Below are positions 33,361 through 42,857 of a DNA stretch of 64,000 nt, piece by piece. The stretch is from positions 10,126-74,125 of the forward strand of contig CAZWHW010000009.1 of the NCBI GenBank assembly GCA_964633815.1, read 5' to 3'. The notes under the pieces are model-generated. The model made no database searches and was not told where the DNA came from. It saw only the letters and a program-made list of their open reading frames with translations. The stretch comes from CALKZN01 sp964633815. Its GTDB lineage: Bacteria; Pseudomonadota; Gammaproteobacteria; Arenicellales; Arenicellaceae. Position numbers and translations under genes: made by a program. Within the stretch, counting starts at the first letter, position 1, and each line of letters begins with the position of its first letter.

Positions 33361-35520
33361 TCAGCTTGCTGATAAAATTGCACTCATGTTCACAACACCG
33401 CGTGAACTTGTGGAAGTACCTATCAAATGTACAGGTTTTGGTGTGCCTAGCAATAATGGGCCGATAGAAATAGCATCGCCAACATGCTTTAAGATTTTAA
33501 AAGCAATATTTGCAGAATCGACATTCGGCATAACTAATAAGTTTGCTTTGTCTTGAAGTTTTGTATTTGCATTTAGTTGCTTGAGTTTGGCATAGTCGAT
33601 AGCAATATCAAGTTGAATTGGACCATCAATCTCTAGATCAGGGTAATTTTTATGTAAAATTTTTGCTGCTTTTTCCAGTTTTTCAGTGTTAGTAGTTTTT
33701 CGCGATCCGTAACTGGTGTGAGATAATAAGGCCGCACGTGGTGTGATGCCAAAACGACGAATTTCTTCTGCGGCCAATTCTGTGATGACAGCAAGTTCTT
33801 CAGCTGTTGGATCTTCATGAATTTTCATATCGACAACAAAATATAAACCGTCTTCTAAGATTAGCATTTGCATTGCCGCATATTGGTTAAGGCGTGAATC
33901 AATACCAATACATTTTTGAATATCGTCTGCTTGGCTTGCAAGTTTTGAGTATGGACCTATTAACGCAGCATCAGCATGACCACTTTTTACCATGTCTGAA
34001 GCTTGTTTAGTCAGGTTTTCTGTTGGCGGAACCACCTCAAAATCAATACCAGGCTCAATACTCAAACCAAAGCGAGTAATGCTAGCTGCGATAGCTTTGT
34101 CATCGGCAATTAAGATTGGTTTTGCATAACCTTCATTGATAACGACTTGCAGGCCACGTAAAACTCGCTCATCACTGCCATGATTGTAAACGATGCGCTT
34201 AGGTTCTTGTTGTGCACGTTCAAATACTGGACGCATAACACTGCCGGATCGGTAGACTAATCGAAGCAATGAGTCACGATACTTTTCGATGCTTTCAAAT
34301 GGGCGTGTGGCAACACCAGAGTCAATTGCTGCTTGCGCAACTGCTGGAGCAACGGTAGTCACTAAGCGTGGATCAAAAGGTTTAGGCAGGATGTATTCAG
34401 GGCCGTACACTAACGATTCATCTTGATAATATTTAGCAACAACATCTGTGCTTTCCGCTTTGGCTAAGTTAGCAATTGCATGCACACAGGCGATTTTCAT
34501 TTCTTCATTAATGGTTGTTGCACCAACATCTAATGCACCACGAAATAAGAAAGGGAAACATAAAACGTTGTTCACCTGATTTGGAAAATCAGAACGACCA
34601 GTTGCAATGATGGCATCATCTCTAACCGCTTCAACTTCTTCAGGCATAATTTCAGGTGTTGGGTTAGCCATGGCTAGAATAATCGGATTTTCAGCCATGC
34701 TTTTGACCATGTTTTGAGAAACTAAACCGCCAAAAGATAAACCTAAGAAAACGTCAGCGTCATGCATAGCATCTTCTAAAGTACGCGCATCTGTTTTATT
34801 TGCGAAGGTTAGTTTTTCTGGAGTTAAATTTTCACGTTCTGAATGAATAACTCCACGACTATCACACATGAAGACATTTTCTGCTTTAACGCCAATTTTA
34901 AGGAGTTGGTTGGTACAAGCAATTGCGGCAGAGCCAGCACCAGAAACAACCAGTTTAATATCTTTAGCTTCTTTGTTGATTAAACGTAAACCATTGACCA
35001 CTGCCGCTGCCGTAACAATTGCTGTTCCGTGTTGGTCATCATGGAAGACAGGGATGTTCATGCGCTCACGCAGACGACGCTCAATTTCAAAACATTCTGG
35101 AGCTTTGATATCTTCTAAGTTAATGCCACCGAATGTTGGTTCAAGCGCAGCTACAATGTCACAAAATTTATCAACGTCAGTTTCAGCAACTTCGATATCA
35201 AAAGAATCAACATCAGCAAAATGTTTGAATAAAATAGCTTTGCCTTCCATTACAGGTTTTGATGCTAGGGGGCCTATATTTCCTAAGCCTAAAACAGCTG
35301 TACCATTAGAAACAACGCCAACCAAATTGCCCTTTGAAGTGTATTTTGCAGCATCATTTGGGTTTTCAACAATGGCTTCACATGGAGCAGCTACTCCTGG
35401 AGAATATGCCAAAGCTAAATCTCGTTGGTTTGAAAGAGGCTTCGTCGCCTGGACGCGAATTTTACCGTGTGTAGGAAATTCGTGGTAGTGAAGTGCTTGA
35501 TTCTTTAGATCTTTAGACAT
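33361..35520 (-). CDS. maeB: NADP-dependent malic enzyme, MaeB type
   Basis: MaeB oxidatively decarboxylates malate to pyruvate with NADP+, supplying NADPH and pyruvate. The 719-residue protein has the malic N-terminal domain (LALAYSPGVAAPCEAI), the metal-binding stretch FHDDQHGTAIVTAAAVVNGL, and a nucleotide-binding domain with SGAGSAAIAC. The C-terminal half (from about 430) is phosphotransacetylase-like, as in all MaeB enzymes, and in E. coli mediates allosteric control by acetyl-CoA. It is a single transcription unit. The 249 bases between its start and the end of rarA contain no recognised element. Confidence 0.96.
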   Translation of the reverse strand: MSKDLKNQALHYHEFPTHGKIRVQATKPLSNQRDLALAYSPGVAAPCEAIVENPNDAAKYTSKGNLVGVVSNGTAVLGLGNIGPLASKPVMEGKAILFKHFADVDSFDIEVAETDVDKFCDIVAALEPTFGGINLEDIKAPECFEIERRLRERMNIPVFHDDQHGTAIVTAAAVVNGLRLINKEAKDIKLVVSGAGSAAIACTNQLLKIGVKAENVFMCDSRGVIHSERENLTPEKLTFANKTDARTLEDAMHDADVFLGLSFGGLVSQNMVKSMAENPIILAMANPTPEIMPEEVEAVRDDAIIATGRSDFPNQVNNVLCFPFLFRGALDVGATTINEEMKIACVHAIANLAKAESTDVVAKYYQDESLVYGPEYILPKPFDPRLVTTVAPAVAQAAIDSGVATRPFESIEKYRDSLLRLVYRSGSVMRPVFERAQQEPKRIVYNHGSDERVLRGLQVVINEGYAKPILIADDKAIAASITRFGLSIEPGIDFEVVPPTENLTKQASDMVKSGHADAALIGPYSKLASQADDIQKCIGIDSRLNQYAAMQMLILEDGLYFVVDMKIHEDPTAEELAVITELAAEEIRRFGITPRAALLSHTSYGSRKTTNTEKLEKAAKILHKNYPDLEIDGPIQLDIAIDYAKLKQLNANTKLQDKANLLVMPNVDSANIAFKILKHVGDAISIGPLLLGTPKPVHLIGTSTSSRGVVNMSAILSAS

Positions 35521-35769
35521 TTTTTAAGATGATTTAATAAAAGGTTTGATAGGTAACTTTTAATACACAATTAATTGTTAATAAATAGTTGGCTCAGAAG
35601 TCTAAATCAATCTATTTGGGTATTATGATTACGTAATATTTTGTAGCACATATTCTATTATAAATAGTCGCTGAGAAGTGGTTAGAAAGAAAATATATCA
35701 AAAAAATTGAAATAGATAACCTTATTAATGGGTAATTTTTTTGGTATGGAGAGTGTAATTAAAGAGTTT

Positions 35770-37068
35770 TTAGCGAGTTTTCTCTCGAAGTTTTTGCATT
35801 TTTTCAGTAATTTTAATTTCTAAGCCACGATCGACTGGATGATAAAACCGTGTGCCAATGAGCTTTTCAGGTAAATAAGTTTCACCACTAGCAAAACCAT
35901 CCTCTTCGTTATGAGCGTAACGATAACCGTCTCCATAACCAATATCTTGCATCAGTTTAGTTGGCGCATTGCGTAGATGCATAGGTACTTCCAAACTATC
36001 TTGTTTTTTGATGGTTTTCATTGCATCTTTGAACGCTGTGTAAACGGCGTTACTTTTAGCGGCAATCGCTAAATAAATCACCGCTTGTGCTATGGCTAGT
36101 TCTCCTTCTGGGGATCCTAATCGTTCATAAGTTTGTGCTGCATCCAAACTGATTTGTAATGCTCTTGGATCTGCATTGCCAATATCTTCCGAAGCAATGC
36201 GAATAATTCGTCTGGCTAAATATAATGGGTCACAACCGCCATCTAGCATGCGGCAAAACCAATATAAAGAAGCATCAGGATCGGAGCCACGCACGGATTT
36301 ATGTAAAGCTGAAATTTGGTCATAAAAAATTTCGCTATTTTTATCAAAACGGCGGTTAGATCCACCTACAAGCACCTCTTGCAAAATGCTTTCGGTGATG
36401 CGGCCATCATTACTTGAATCTGCAGCTATTTCTAATAAAGTCAGTGCTTTACGCGCATCGCCATCTGCGTGTTTAGCAAGTCTTAATGCGAGTTCTTCTG
36501 TAAGCAATATTTCAGGTGAACGCAGAGCTAGACCTTTATCGCTCTTCAGGGCGCGCTGAATTAAGGTTTGAATATGTTTTGCTTCAATGGGCTTCAAAAT
36601 GTAGACGCGTAAACGTGATAGCAATGCATTATTTAGTTCAAAAGAAGGATTTTCGGTGGTGGCTCCAATAAAGGTGATGGTGCCATCTTCAATATGAGGC
36701 AGAAAGGCATCTTGTTGAGACTTATTAAATCGATGAACCTCATCAACAAATAAAATGGTTCGCTTATTTTGCGCTTCAAGCCTAAGTTTTGCTTGAGCGA
36801 CAGCTTCACGAATATCTTTGACGCCACTTAACACTGCAGAGAGACTCTGCCAAGCAATGTCGCTTTGTTGTGCCATTAAACGAGACAGCGTGGTTTTGCC
36901 ACTACCTGGAGGCCCCCAAAATACCATGGAATGAACTTTGCCTTGCTCAATGGCATCAAATAAGGGTTTTCCTGGGGACAATAAGTGTTCTTGGCCTATG
37001 ACATCTGCGAGCGCATTGGGTCTTAAGCGATCTGCAAGTGGACGATATTCCTGGCAACTATTGAACAT
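35770..37068 (-). CDS. rarA: Replication-associated recombination protein A
   Basis: RarA (MgsA) is a AAA+ ATPase related to the clamp loader, acting at stalled replication forks with SSB. The 432-residue protein has Walker A GPPGSGKT at 52-59, the DEVH Walker B at 109-112 in FVDEVHRFNKSQQD, sensor 1 IGATTENPSFELN, and the C-terminal MgsA tetramerisation region with GCDPLYLARRIIRIASEDIGNADP. Its ATG overlaps the stop of azoR by one base (TAATG). In E. coli it follows lolA; that gene is absent here. Confidence 0.96.
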   Translation of the reverse strand: MFNSCQEYRPLADRLRPNALADVIGQEHLLSPGKPLFDAIEQGKVHSMVFWGPPGSGKTTLSRLMAQQSDIAWQSLSAVLSGVKDIREAVAQAKLRLEAQNKRTILFVDEVHRFNKSQQDAFLPHIEDGTITFIGATTENPSFELNNALLSRLRVYILKPIEAKHIQTLIQRALKSDKGLALRSPEILLTEELALRLAKHADGDARKALTLLEIAADSSNDGRITESILQEVLVGGSNRRFDKNSEIFYDQISALHKSVRGSDPDASLYWFCRMLDGGCDPLYLARRIIRIASEDIGNADPRALQISLDAAQTYERLGSPEGELAIAQAVIYLAIAAKSNAVYTAFKDAMKTIKKQDSLEVPMHLRNAPTKLMQDIGYGDGYRYAHNEEDGFASGETYLPEKLIGTRFYHPVDRGLEIKITEKMQKLREKTR

Positions 37069-37676
37069 TAATTAGGCGTTGATTTCAGGGGTAATTGTAA
37101 AGAGTCTATTGTATTGATGACTTCTTGCATTTGTTTTTCTGCTTCATTAGGTTGGAATTTATCAACAACTAAGAAACGAACATCAGTTATGCCAATAAAA
37201 TCTAATATTCTGGTGAGATAAGCTGTCATAAAATCATCGTCTCCAGTAATTGGTGTGCCGCCTGTCGTAATGATTATGTAGGCTATTTTGTTTTTTAACA
37301 AGCCTTCAAACCCTTCAGGGTTGGTTGTAAATGTACTTCCTAAACGACAGATTTGGTCTAAATAACTTTTCAAGGTGCCTGGAATAGCAAAGTTATACAT
37401 GGGTGCGCCGATGATAATGACGTCACTGTCAACTAATTCATCAACAAGCTTATCAGAAGGACGTAGGATAATGTTGTCTTGTTCAGTCAGTTCATTTTTC
37501 GGTATGTAATAACGATCAATCATGGCTTCTGTGATAAATTGCAAACCTTGTGTGAGATCACGGTCAACCACTGTTCCGCCAGAAAGCTTCTTCAGTTTGT
37601 TAGCAAGTGCTGAAGTCAGTTGACGGCTGCGAGAACCGTTTAGCTGTGCGCTTGAATTGATGTTGAGGATTTTCAT
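37068..37676 (-). CDS. azoR: FMN-dependent NADH-azoreductase
   Basis: AzoR is a flavodoxin-fold quinone and azo-compound reductase using FMN and NADH. The 202-residue protein has the FMN phosphate loop INSSAQLNGSRSRQL near the N-terminus, VIIGAPMYNFAIPGTLKSYLDQICR with the MYNF isoalloxazine-binding loop, and TTGGTPI. Length is standard. It overlaps rarA by one base, an unusual pairing that suggests cotranscription without implying a functional link. Confidence 0.93.
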   Translation of the reverse strand: MKILNINSSAQLNGSRSRQLTSALANKLKKLSGGTVVDRDLTQGLQFITEAMIDRYYIPKNELTEQDNIILRPSDKLVDELVDSDVIIIGAPMYNFAIPGTLKSYLDQICRLGSTFTTNPEGFEGLLKNKIAYIIITTGGTPITGDDDFMTAYLTRILDFIGITDVRFLVVDKFQPNEAEKQMQEVINTIDSLQLPLKSTPN

Positions 37677-37717
37677 GCGTGAATTAAGATGTTTGAGTGT
37701 TTGAATTTTAACGTTTT

Positions 37718-37963
37718 ATGAGTGAAATTAATTCAATATTTGATAAAGAAAAATTGCAACAGCAGTTTTTGAAGTTAGCAAGTTGGGAAATGCCATTTGG
37801 TAAATATGCTGGTAGGACGTTAATTGACTTGCCTGAAGCTTATTTGTTTTGGTTTGAAAAAAATGATTGGCCAAATGGAGAGTTGGGAGAATTGATGAAA
37901 TTAGCACTTGAGTTAAAAATCTCTGGCACAGATGGATTGGTCAAAAAGTTAAAATCAGATTAA
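37718..37963 (+). CDS. DUF3820-family small protein
   Basis: The 81-residue protein carries the signature MPFGKYAGRTLIDLPEAYLFWFEKNDWPNGELGELMKL, the DUF3820 family sometimes annotated as putative quorum-sensing-regulated virulence factor. The MPFGKYKG..L.DLPE motif also occurs in exonuclease-associated domains, but no enzymatic activity is established for the stand-alone protein. It is alone on this strand between azoR and smpB, ending 15 bases from the smpB stop, and is transcribed divergently from azoR. Confidence 0.85.
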   Translation: MSEINSIFDKEKLQQQFLKLASWEMPFGKYAGRTLIDLPEAYLFWFEKNDWPNGELGELMKLALELKISGTDGLVKKLKSD

Positions 37964-37978
37964 TTATGCATTGAAGTT

Positions 37979-38452
37979 TTAAGCGCCTTTTAATATTCGT
38001 TGTTGTTGGCGTTTCCAATCGCGTTCTTTGATTGTTTCGCGCTTGTCATGTTGCTTTTTACCTTTAGCAAGACCAATTTTAAGCTTGACCCGGCCTTTAG
38101 ACCAATACAGTGTCAGAGGTGCAATTGTGTAGCCTTTACGTTCAACTAAACCAATTAATTGGTCGATTTCATTGCGATTTAATAATAGTTTTCTTGTTCT
38201 AACAGGGTCTGTTTTGACATGAGTCGACGCTGAGGTGAGCGGGCTGAAATGTGCGCCAAACAAAAATAGCTCACCTTTTTCAATAAGAACATAACTTTCT
38301 TTTAGTTGGCCGCGTCCTTCACGCAAGCTTTTTACTTCCCAGCCCATTAGGCTCAGGCCCGCTTCGTATTCTTTTTCGATGAAAAAGTCGAAACGTGCTT
38401 TTTTATTTTGTGCAATGGTGTTGCTTGGAGTTTTTGCTTTCTTTTTTGCCAC
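37979..38452 (-). CDS. smpB: SsrA-binding protein SmpB
   Basis: SmpB binds tmRNA and delivers it to stalled ribosomes for trans-translation. The 157-residue protein shows IAQNKKARFDFFIEKEYEAGLSLMGWEVKSLREGRGQLKESYV, the core beta barrel, followed by RKLLLNRNEIDQLIG and the C-terminal GKKQHDKRETIKERDWKR tail that reaches the decoding centre. It is divergent from ratA-ratB with bamE beyond, the standard gammaproteobacterial cluster. The ssrA gene itself is not in the window. Confidence 0.97.
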   Translation of the reverse strand: MAKKKAKTPSNTIAQNKKARFDFFIEKEYEAGLSLMGWEVKSLREGRGQLKESYVLIEKGELFLFGAHFSPLTSASTHVKTDPVRTRKLLLNRNEIDQLIGLVERKGYTIAPLTLYWSKGRVKLKIGLAKGKKQHDKRETIKERDWKRQQQRILKGA

Positions 38453-38595
38453 GTTAGAATCTAGGAACTTAAGTCATACTGTGATGATATTTTAACAACT
38501 TTGTTCAATGGCGAATACTCATCAAACGCATCTTTCGAGAAAGTGTTTGCTCAGGTATATTAGCACCCAAGAATATCAAGCCTTTTGGAGTATTT

Positions 38596-39042
38596 GTGCC
38601 ATCAATTAATCAATCAGCGTTAGTTCCTTTTTCTGCACAGCAAATGTTTGATATTGTTGCAAATATAGAAGCATATCCACGTTTTTTGAAATGGTGCGCA
38701 AGTAGTCAGATTCTTGAGCATGCAGGTGCTGAAGTGGTGGCTCGAGTGGACATTGATTACAAAAGCATTCGCCAATCATTTATAACCAAAAATATTAATT
38801 CTGCTCCCGAATTAATTGAAATGGGTTTGCACGAGAATCAAGGTGCATTCGAGCATTTGCAAGGGAGTTGGAAGTTTTTATCACTTGAAATGGCTGACCA
38901 ACCAGCGTGTAAAGTGGAGTTCAATTTGGATTTTTCGATGAAAAATAAAATAGCTTCAACAATTTTTAAAACAGTCTTTCAACAAATCATTAACTCTCAA
39001 GTTGATGGCTTTGTTAAACGTGCCGAGGAACTTTACGTATAG
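38596..39042 (+). CDS. ratA: RatA/PasT START-domain protein
   Basis: This 148-residue protein is a coenzyme Q-binding START/polyketide-cyclase-fold protein. E. coli RatA was described as inhibiting 70S ribosome association, and the related Coq10 aids ubiquinone function. Conserved features are VPFSAQQMFDIVANIEAYPRFLKWC, RQSFITKN, and the C-terminal NSQVDGFVKRAEELY helix. The start is GTG at 38596. It is followed 3 bases later by ratB and divergent from smpB. Confidence 0.93.
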   Translation: MPSINQSALVPFSAQQMFDIVANIEAYPRFLKWCASSQILEHAGAEVVARVDIDYKSIRQSFITKNINSAPELIEMGLHENQGAFEHLQGSWKFLSLEMADQPACKVEFNLDFSMKNKIASTIFKTVFQQIINSQVDGFVKRAEELYV

Positions 39043-39045
39043 CTT

Positions 39046-39351
39046 ATGCATACCATTGAAGTTCAAATAGTTTATGCGCTTAAACAACACTGTTGGCAAA
39101 AGCGGTTAGAAATGGCTCGTGGAACAACGCCTTTGGATGTCATTGAACAAAGTGGTTTGTTAAATGAATTTGAGGAATTAGACTTAAGCGAATTGAACTA
39201 TGGTGTTTATAGTCAACGAGTTGATCAAAATTATTTGATGAACGATGGGGACCGTTTGGAGGTTTATCGATCTCTTACTGCAGATCCAAAGACTATTCGT
39301 CGTGAGTTAGCGAAAGCGGGAAAAACGATGTCTGGGGAACGCTCAGGTTAG
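39046..39351 (+). CDS. ratB: RatB (RnfH-type ubiquitin-like protein)
   Basis: The 101-residue protein belongs to the UPF0125/RnfH family with a beta-grasp fold: EVQIVYALKQHCWQKRLEMARGTTPLDVIEQSGL and GVYSQRVDQNYLMNDGDRLEVYRSLTADPKTIRRELAK. Its role is uncertain. It is paired with ratA in an apparent toxin-antitoxin-like arrangement, but antitoxin activity is not well supported. It ends one base before the stop of the convergent bamE gene, with no terminator between. Confidence 0.93.
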   Translation: MHTIEVQIVYALKQHCWQKRLEMARGTTPLDVIEQSGLLNEFEELDLSELNYGVYSQRVDQNYLMNDGDRLEVYRSLTADPKTIRRELAKAGKTMSGERSG

Positions 39352-39352
39352 T

Positions 39353-39769
39353 TTAAATTTTAAAAATGCGAGAAAGTATGCCTCGTCTTTTCTGCGTAGG
39401 TTTGGTAATCACAGTACCACCTTCTAAATTGGCGTCTTTACCTTTGACGACTAGTTCACCTTTTCTATCGATTTTTTCTAAGCGATCTTCTTTAAAGCTT
39501 AACTCAAGACTGCCTTGTCGCTTTATTTTACGTTCATTAATTTTGGCATTTGAAAAATAATAAGTCCATTGATTCGAATCAAAAGCATTGATCAAAGCAG
39601 GGCTGCCTAATATTAAACGGACTTGCTCTTGATTCATTCCTAGCTCTAATTGCGAAAAGGAATTTAAGTCAATGGTTTTACCTTGATTCACGACTGGTTG
39701 TTTTACGCAACTAACTACTAGCATACATAAAGAGATCAATAATAATTTTGATAGAGAATTTTTTATCAT
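39353..39769 (-). CDS. bamE: Outer membrane assembly lipoprotein BamE
   Basis: BamE (SmpA) is a small lipoprotein of the BAM complex that inserts beta-barrel proteins into the outer membrane. The 138-residue protein has a lipobox VVSC (Cys21) and the family motif LELGMNQEQVRLILGSPALINAFDSNQWTYYF. The rest of the C-terminus is longer than in E. coli (113 residues), adding a basic, Gly-rich tail of about 35 residues. It closes the smpB/ratA/ratB cluster. Confidence 0.94.
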   Translation of the reverse strand: MIKNSLSKLLLISLCMLVVSCVKQPVVNQGKTIDLNSFSQLELGMNQEQVRLILGSPALINAFDSNQWTYYFSNAKINERKIKRQGSLELSFKEDRLEKIDRKGELVVKGKDANLEGGTVITKPTQKRRGILSRIFKI

Positions 39770-39861
39770 GAGAATCGTGAATCAATAAAAGTATTTAATA
39801 AATATAACATGTTATCTATCTAATGGTTTTGATTCAACTTAAATCAAATATCAATATAGAA

Positions 39862-41667
39862 TTATTGCGTTTTAACTTTTACTTTTCCAAGTTTTGGATT
39901 TTTATGTAAACGAATTATAATTGATTTTAAACTAGTGCCCATTATTGGTTTGTGGATTAATGGATAGCCATGAGAGCGTATTTCTTTGATTTTTTTAGGT
40001 TCTGTTTCTCCAGTAATGAAAACGATTTGCGTCGTATTCGGTAAATTTTTATGCAGTAATTGGATTACATTGGCCCCAGTGTTGTTATCCTGAAGGCGAT
40101 AGTCAGAAATAATAACATCAGGTTTAAAACCTTTGTCGACAGCCGATACCGCTTGCTCTAAAGAGTTGGCAATGCATACGTTTTGCTGCCAGTCATTGAG
40201 GATAATCTTCATTCCATCTAGTACTTGCTGTTCATCATCGATGACTAAAATGGACTTTTCAAAGTTGATTTTGTGTTCTTTCTTTTCTCGATAAAGAATA
40301 TTGTTGATATAGCGTTTAGTGTTAGTGCCGTAAGGTAATTGAAATGAAAAGGTTGTACCTGAGCCAAGCTTAGAGCGTAAATTAAATGAGTGCCCTTGCA
40401 ATTCAAATAAACGTTTGACTATTGTTAAGCCAAGCCCCAAGCCTTTTTGTCGGTCACGACCTGGGTTGTCTAGTTGATGAAATTCTTCAAAAACTTTATC
40501 AAAAGAATCTTCTGGTATACCTTTGCCATTATCAGTTACAGAAATTTCGATATTGTTTTCTAGGCTTTTGCATTCAAATTTTATTTCGTCACATTCTGAG
40601 TGTTTGATCGCATTAATGGCTACATTTCTTAAGCATCGCGCTGTTAAAATCGGATCACAAAATACGACTTGATCAATATCTACTTTAGTTGTGATTTTAA
40701 TATTTTTTTCGCTTGCACCCCCTTTGATTTGATCGGTGATTTGTTCAAATAGTTGGTAGACATGAAAATGTATGGGGGCAATAGTGATGGCGCCAGCATC
40801 AATATTGGAAATATCTAACAGAGAACTAAATAAATCACCCAAAGATTTTAGAGAATTTTTACTTTTTTTGAGAATTTCCTTTCTTTCTTCTTCAGACCGT
40901 TCTCTATCCAATGAATCAAGATATAGTCCTAATGCGTGTAGTGGCTGCCTTAAATCGTGACTAGCCGTGGCTATAAAATGTGTTTTTTCTTTATTTGAAC
41001 GTTCCGCATTGTCTTTCTCAACGACGAGCTTGTTAATTAGGTCAATGTTTTTTTCAACTAAGTTTTTTGAAGACAATTGCTGCAGCATTACATTTCTAGC
41101 GAAATATAGTGAGCAAAGGAAAAAGAGGAAAAAGAGGAAGGCGGTGAAGTTTGAATGAGGATAATCAGTATTTATATGATAAACAATCATGCAAATGGAA
41201 ATTGACCCTGAAAAAAATAGATAATCACGCATGGATGCGGATAATGATACGACCGATGAGGCAATCAAGCCTGATGCATATAGTGCAGAAAAAATGAGTT
41301 CATGAGTTGTGCTAATTTGGAACACATAGGGAGCAAGGCCCCAACTAACTCCTGCGCCTATGGCATAAACTGATAGTAAGTTTCCCCATTGCCTTGCTGT
41401 TTTGGAATTTATTGGCGAGCGATAAAACATATATCCTTGGATTGCTCGAAATGAAATAAATAGAATCAGAGAAAACAACCATAAATAAAAGAAGCTATTT
41501 GAATGTTGTTTATTCCATAAAGTAGCTATCATGATGATGGCAATGACTGTGCTCCCAATTAAGGAGCCCACCATTTGCCGAAGATATAAATCTCGATGAT
41601 GCTTTTCTATTTCTAGACGTACTCTATATGTATTGTCTTTAGAGAAGTTCTTAGGGAATCCGTTCAT
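39862..41667 (-). CDS. Membrane hybrid histidine kinase with C-terminal receiver
   Basis: The 601-residue protein has six or seven N-terminal membrane helices (about 32-190), a coiled linker, and a HisKA dimerisation domain with the phospho-acceptor His237 in FIATASHDLRQPLHALGL. The HATPase domain follows with NVAINAIKHSE, VTDNGKGIPEDSFDKVFEEFHQLDNPGRDRQKGLGLGLTIVKRL. A REC domain begins near 475 (SILVIDDEQQVLDGM), with the acceptor Asp in DVIISDYRLQD and the conserved Lys in PLIHKPI. The DLRQPLHAL box is typical of the PdhS/proteobacterial hybrid group. The sensed signal is unknown. The LuxR-type response regulator 31 bases upstream in the same operon is its likely partner. Confidence 0.9.
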   Translation of the reverse strand: MNGFPKNFSKDNTYRVRLEIEKHHRDLYLRQMVGSLIGSTVIAIIMIATLWNKQHSNSFFYLWLFSLILFISFRAIQGYMFYRSPINSKTARQWGNLLSVYAIGAGVSWGLAPYVFQISTTHELIFSALYASGLIASSVVSLSASMRDYLFFSGSISICMIVYHINTDYPHSNFTAFLFFLFFLCSLYFARNVMLQQLSSKNLVEKNIDLINKLVVEKDNAERSNKEKTHFIATASHDLRQPLHALGLYLDSLDRERSEEERKEILKKSKNSLKSLGDLFSSLLDISNIDAGAITIAPIHFHVYQLFEQITDQIKGGASEKNIKITTKVDIDQVVFCDPILTARCLRNVAINAIKHSECDEIKFECKSLENNIEISVTDNGKGIPEDSFDKVFEEFHQLDNPGRDRQKGLGLGLTIVKRLFELQGHSFNLRSKLGSGTTFSFQLPYGTNTKRYINNILYREKKEHKINFEKSILVIDDEQQVLDGMKIILNDWQQNVCIANSLEQAVSAVDKGFKPDVIISDYRLQDNNTGANVIQLLHKNLPNTTQIVFITGETEPKKIKEIRSHGYPLIHKPIMGTSLKSIIIRLHKNPKLGKVKVKTQ

Positions 41668-41698
41668 TACAATTGTGTTCTCGTTGAATTATTAAGTG

Positions 41699-42334
41699 TT
41701 AGATTAAACCTATTGATTTGCTTTTATTAATACATTCGACTCGATTAGATACTTCAAGGCGTTTATAAATTTCTTTTACGTGCCCATCAATAGTGCTTTT
41801 TGCAACAAACAATTTTTCGGCAATATCTTTGTTGGTCATGCCGTTTGACATACATAGCAAAATTTCCATTTTGCGCGGTGGTAATTGACATTGCTGAGCA
41901 ATTTTTTTAGACACATCTGATTGATAATCATTATTGAAATAAAGAGAGAACTCGGTAGGAATTACAACGTCACCTTTCGAAATTGATTGCAGCGCTTCGT
42001 GAAGCGCATTGAGATCAGAGCTTTTAGAAATATAGCCACTGATGTCATAGTCACGTAATTTAATGAAGTCGCGTGGGTCGTTTGAGCCCGATAAAATTAC
42101 TACAGGAAAATGAAAACCACGATCGACCAATGTATCCATAAACTGAAAGCCATTCATATCTGGCATGTTGAGGTCTAACATGATTAAGTGATAAATGTGG
42201 CCTTCTTCTATATGTTCCAGCGCATCTTTGGCACAATTTTTTATTGTTACGTGATTTACGAGTTGCAAAGAATTGAGAGTTGTTGCGAGACCATCAATAA
42301 ACATTTTGTGGTCATCTATAAGTAGTAAATGCAT
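41699..42334 (-). CDS. LuxR/NarL-family response regulator
   Basis: The 211-residue protein has an N-terminal receiver domain with acidic pair Asp7/Asp8, phospho-acceptor Asp54 in LIMLDLNMPDM, and Lys104 in YISKSS. A C-terminal GerE helix-turn-helix (about 147-205) reads LPPRKMEILLCMSNGMTNKDIAEKLFVAKSTIDGHVKEIYKRL. It should activate or repress target genes once phosphorylated, most probably by the hybrid kinase encoded just downstream. It lies 25 bases after the GNAT gene, so it may be cotranscribed with nadK-recN. Target genes are not evident. Confidence 0.92.
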   Translation of the reverse strand: MHLLLIDDHKMFIDGLATTLNSLQLVNHVTIKNCAKDALEHIEEGHIYHLIMLDLNMPDMNGFQFMDTLVDRGFHFPVVILSGSNDPRDFIKLRDYDISGYISKSSDLNALHEALQSISKGDVVIPTEFSLYFNNDYQSDVSKKIAQQCQLPPRKMEILLCMSNGMTNKDIAEKLFVAKSTIDGHVKEIYKRLEVSNRVECINKSKSIGLI

Positions 42335-42359
42335 AACTGAAAAAATACCTAGGTTATTT

Positions 42360-42857
42360 TTAGAGGTATAAAACTACAGCCACCTCATCACAGTTTTTAA
42401 ATTTATAGCAATTTACGCAAATTGACCAAATTTTTTCGGGAAAAATATCTTTTTCTACAACTTTAAATCCAAGTTTTTCGAAAAAGCCTACAGAATAAGT
42501 TAATGCCATTAAGCGTTTTGCGCCACGTTTGCGCGCGGCATGGGTTAATTCTTCAACTAGAATTCTGCCAAGTCCTGACCCTTGAATTGTTGGGTTGACA
42601 ACTAAACTGCGAATTTCAATTAATTCATCTGTAAACTGTTCTAAAGCGCCGCAGGCAATGATATCGTTAACTATACAATCTTTAAAATCAGTGTTTTTAT
42701 TGCTTTCTATATTATGAATAACCCAGAAATCAGTAATATTTTCTTTGATATCCTGAGGTGTTCTAGGTAACAGATTGCCCATGTCAGCATATTTTTTTAA
42801 CAATAAAGAGACACCTTCAATATCTGCAACTTTTGCTTTTACTGGTGTGAATTTCAT
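42360..42857 (-). CDS. ArgA-type GNAT N-acetyltransferase
   Basis: This 165-residue acetyltransferase resembles the short stand-alone GNAT domain of N-acetylglutamate synthase. It shows ACGALEQFTDELIEIRSLVVNPTIQGSGLGRILVEEL (acetyl-CoA loop GSGLGR), and the characteristic end LTYSVGFFEKLGFKVVEKDIFPEKIW...CYKFKNCDEVAVV. The family end motif (P.K.W..C..C....C.E.A) suggests amino-acid-nitrogen acetylation, the first step of arginine synthesis. Acceptance of glutamate is inference. The gene overlaps recN by 4 bases (ATGA), a coupling whose meaning is unclear. Confidence 0.78.
   Translation of the reverse strand: MKFTPVKAKVADIEGVSLLLKKYADMGNLLPRTPQDIKENITDFWVIHNIESNKNTDFKDCIVNDIIACGALEQFTDELIEIRSLVVNPTIQGSGLGRILVEELTHAARKRGAKRLMALTYSVGFFEKLGFKVVEKDIFPEKIWSICVNCYKFKNCDEVAVVLYL

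Noticed and set aside
34868..35488. A 206-codon open frame antisense to maeB.
   Set aside because: It is the shadow of the malic-enzyme coding sequence, with no Shine-Dalgarno and no recognisable domain.
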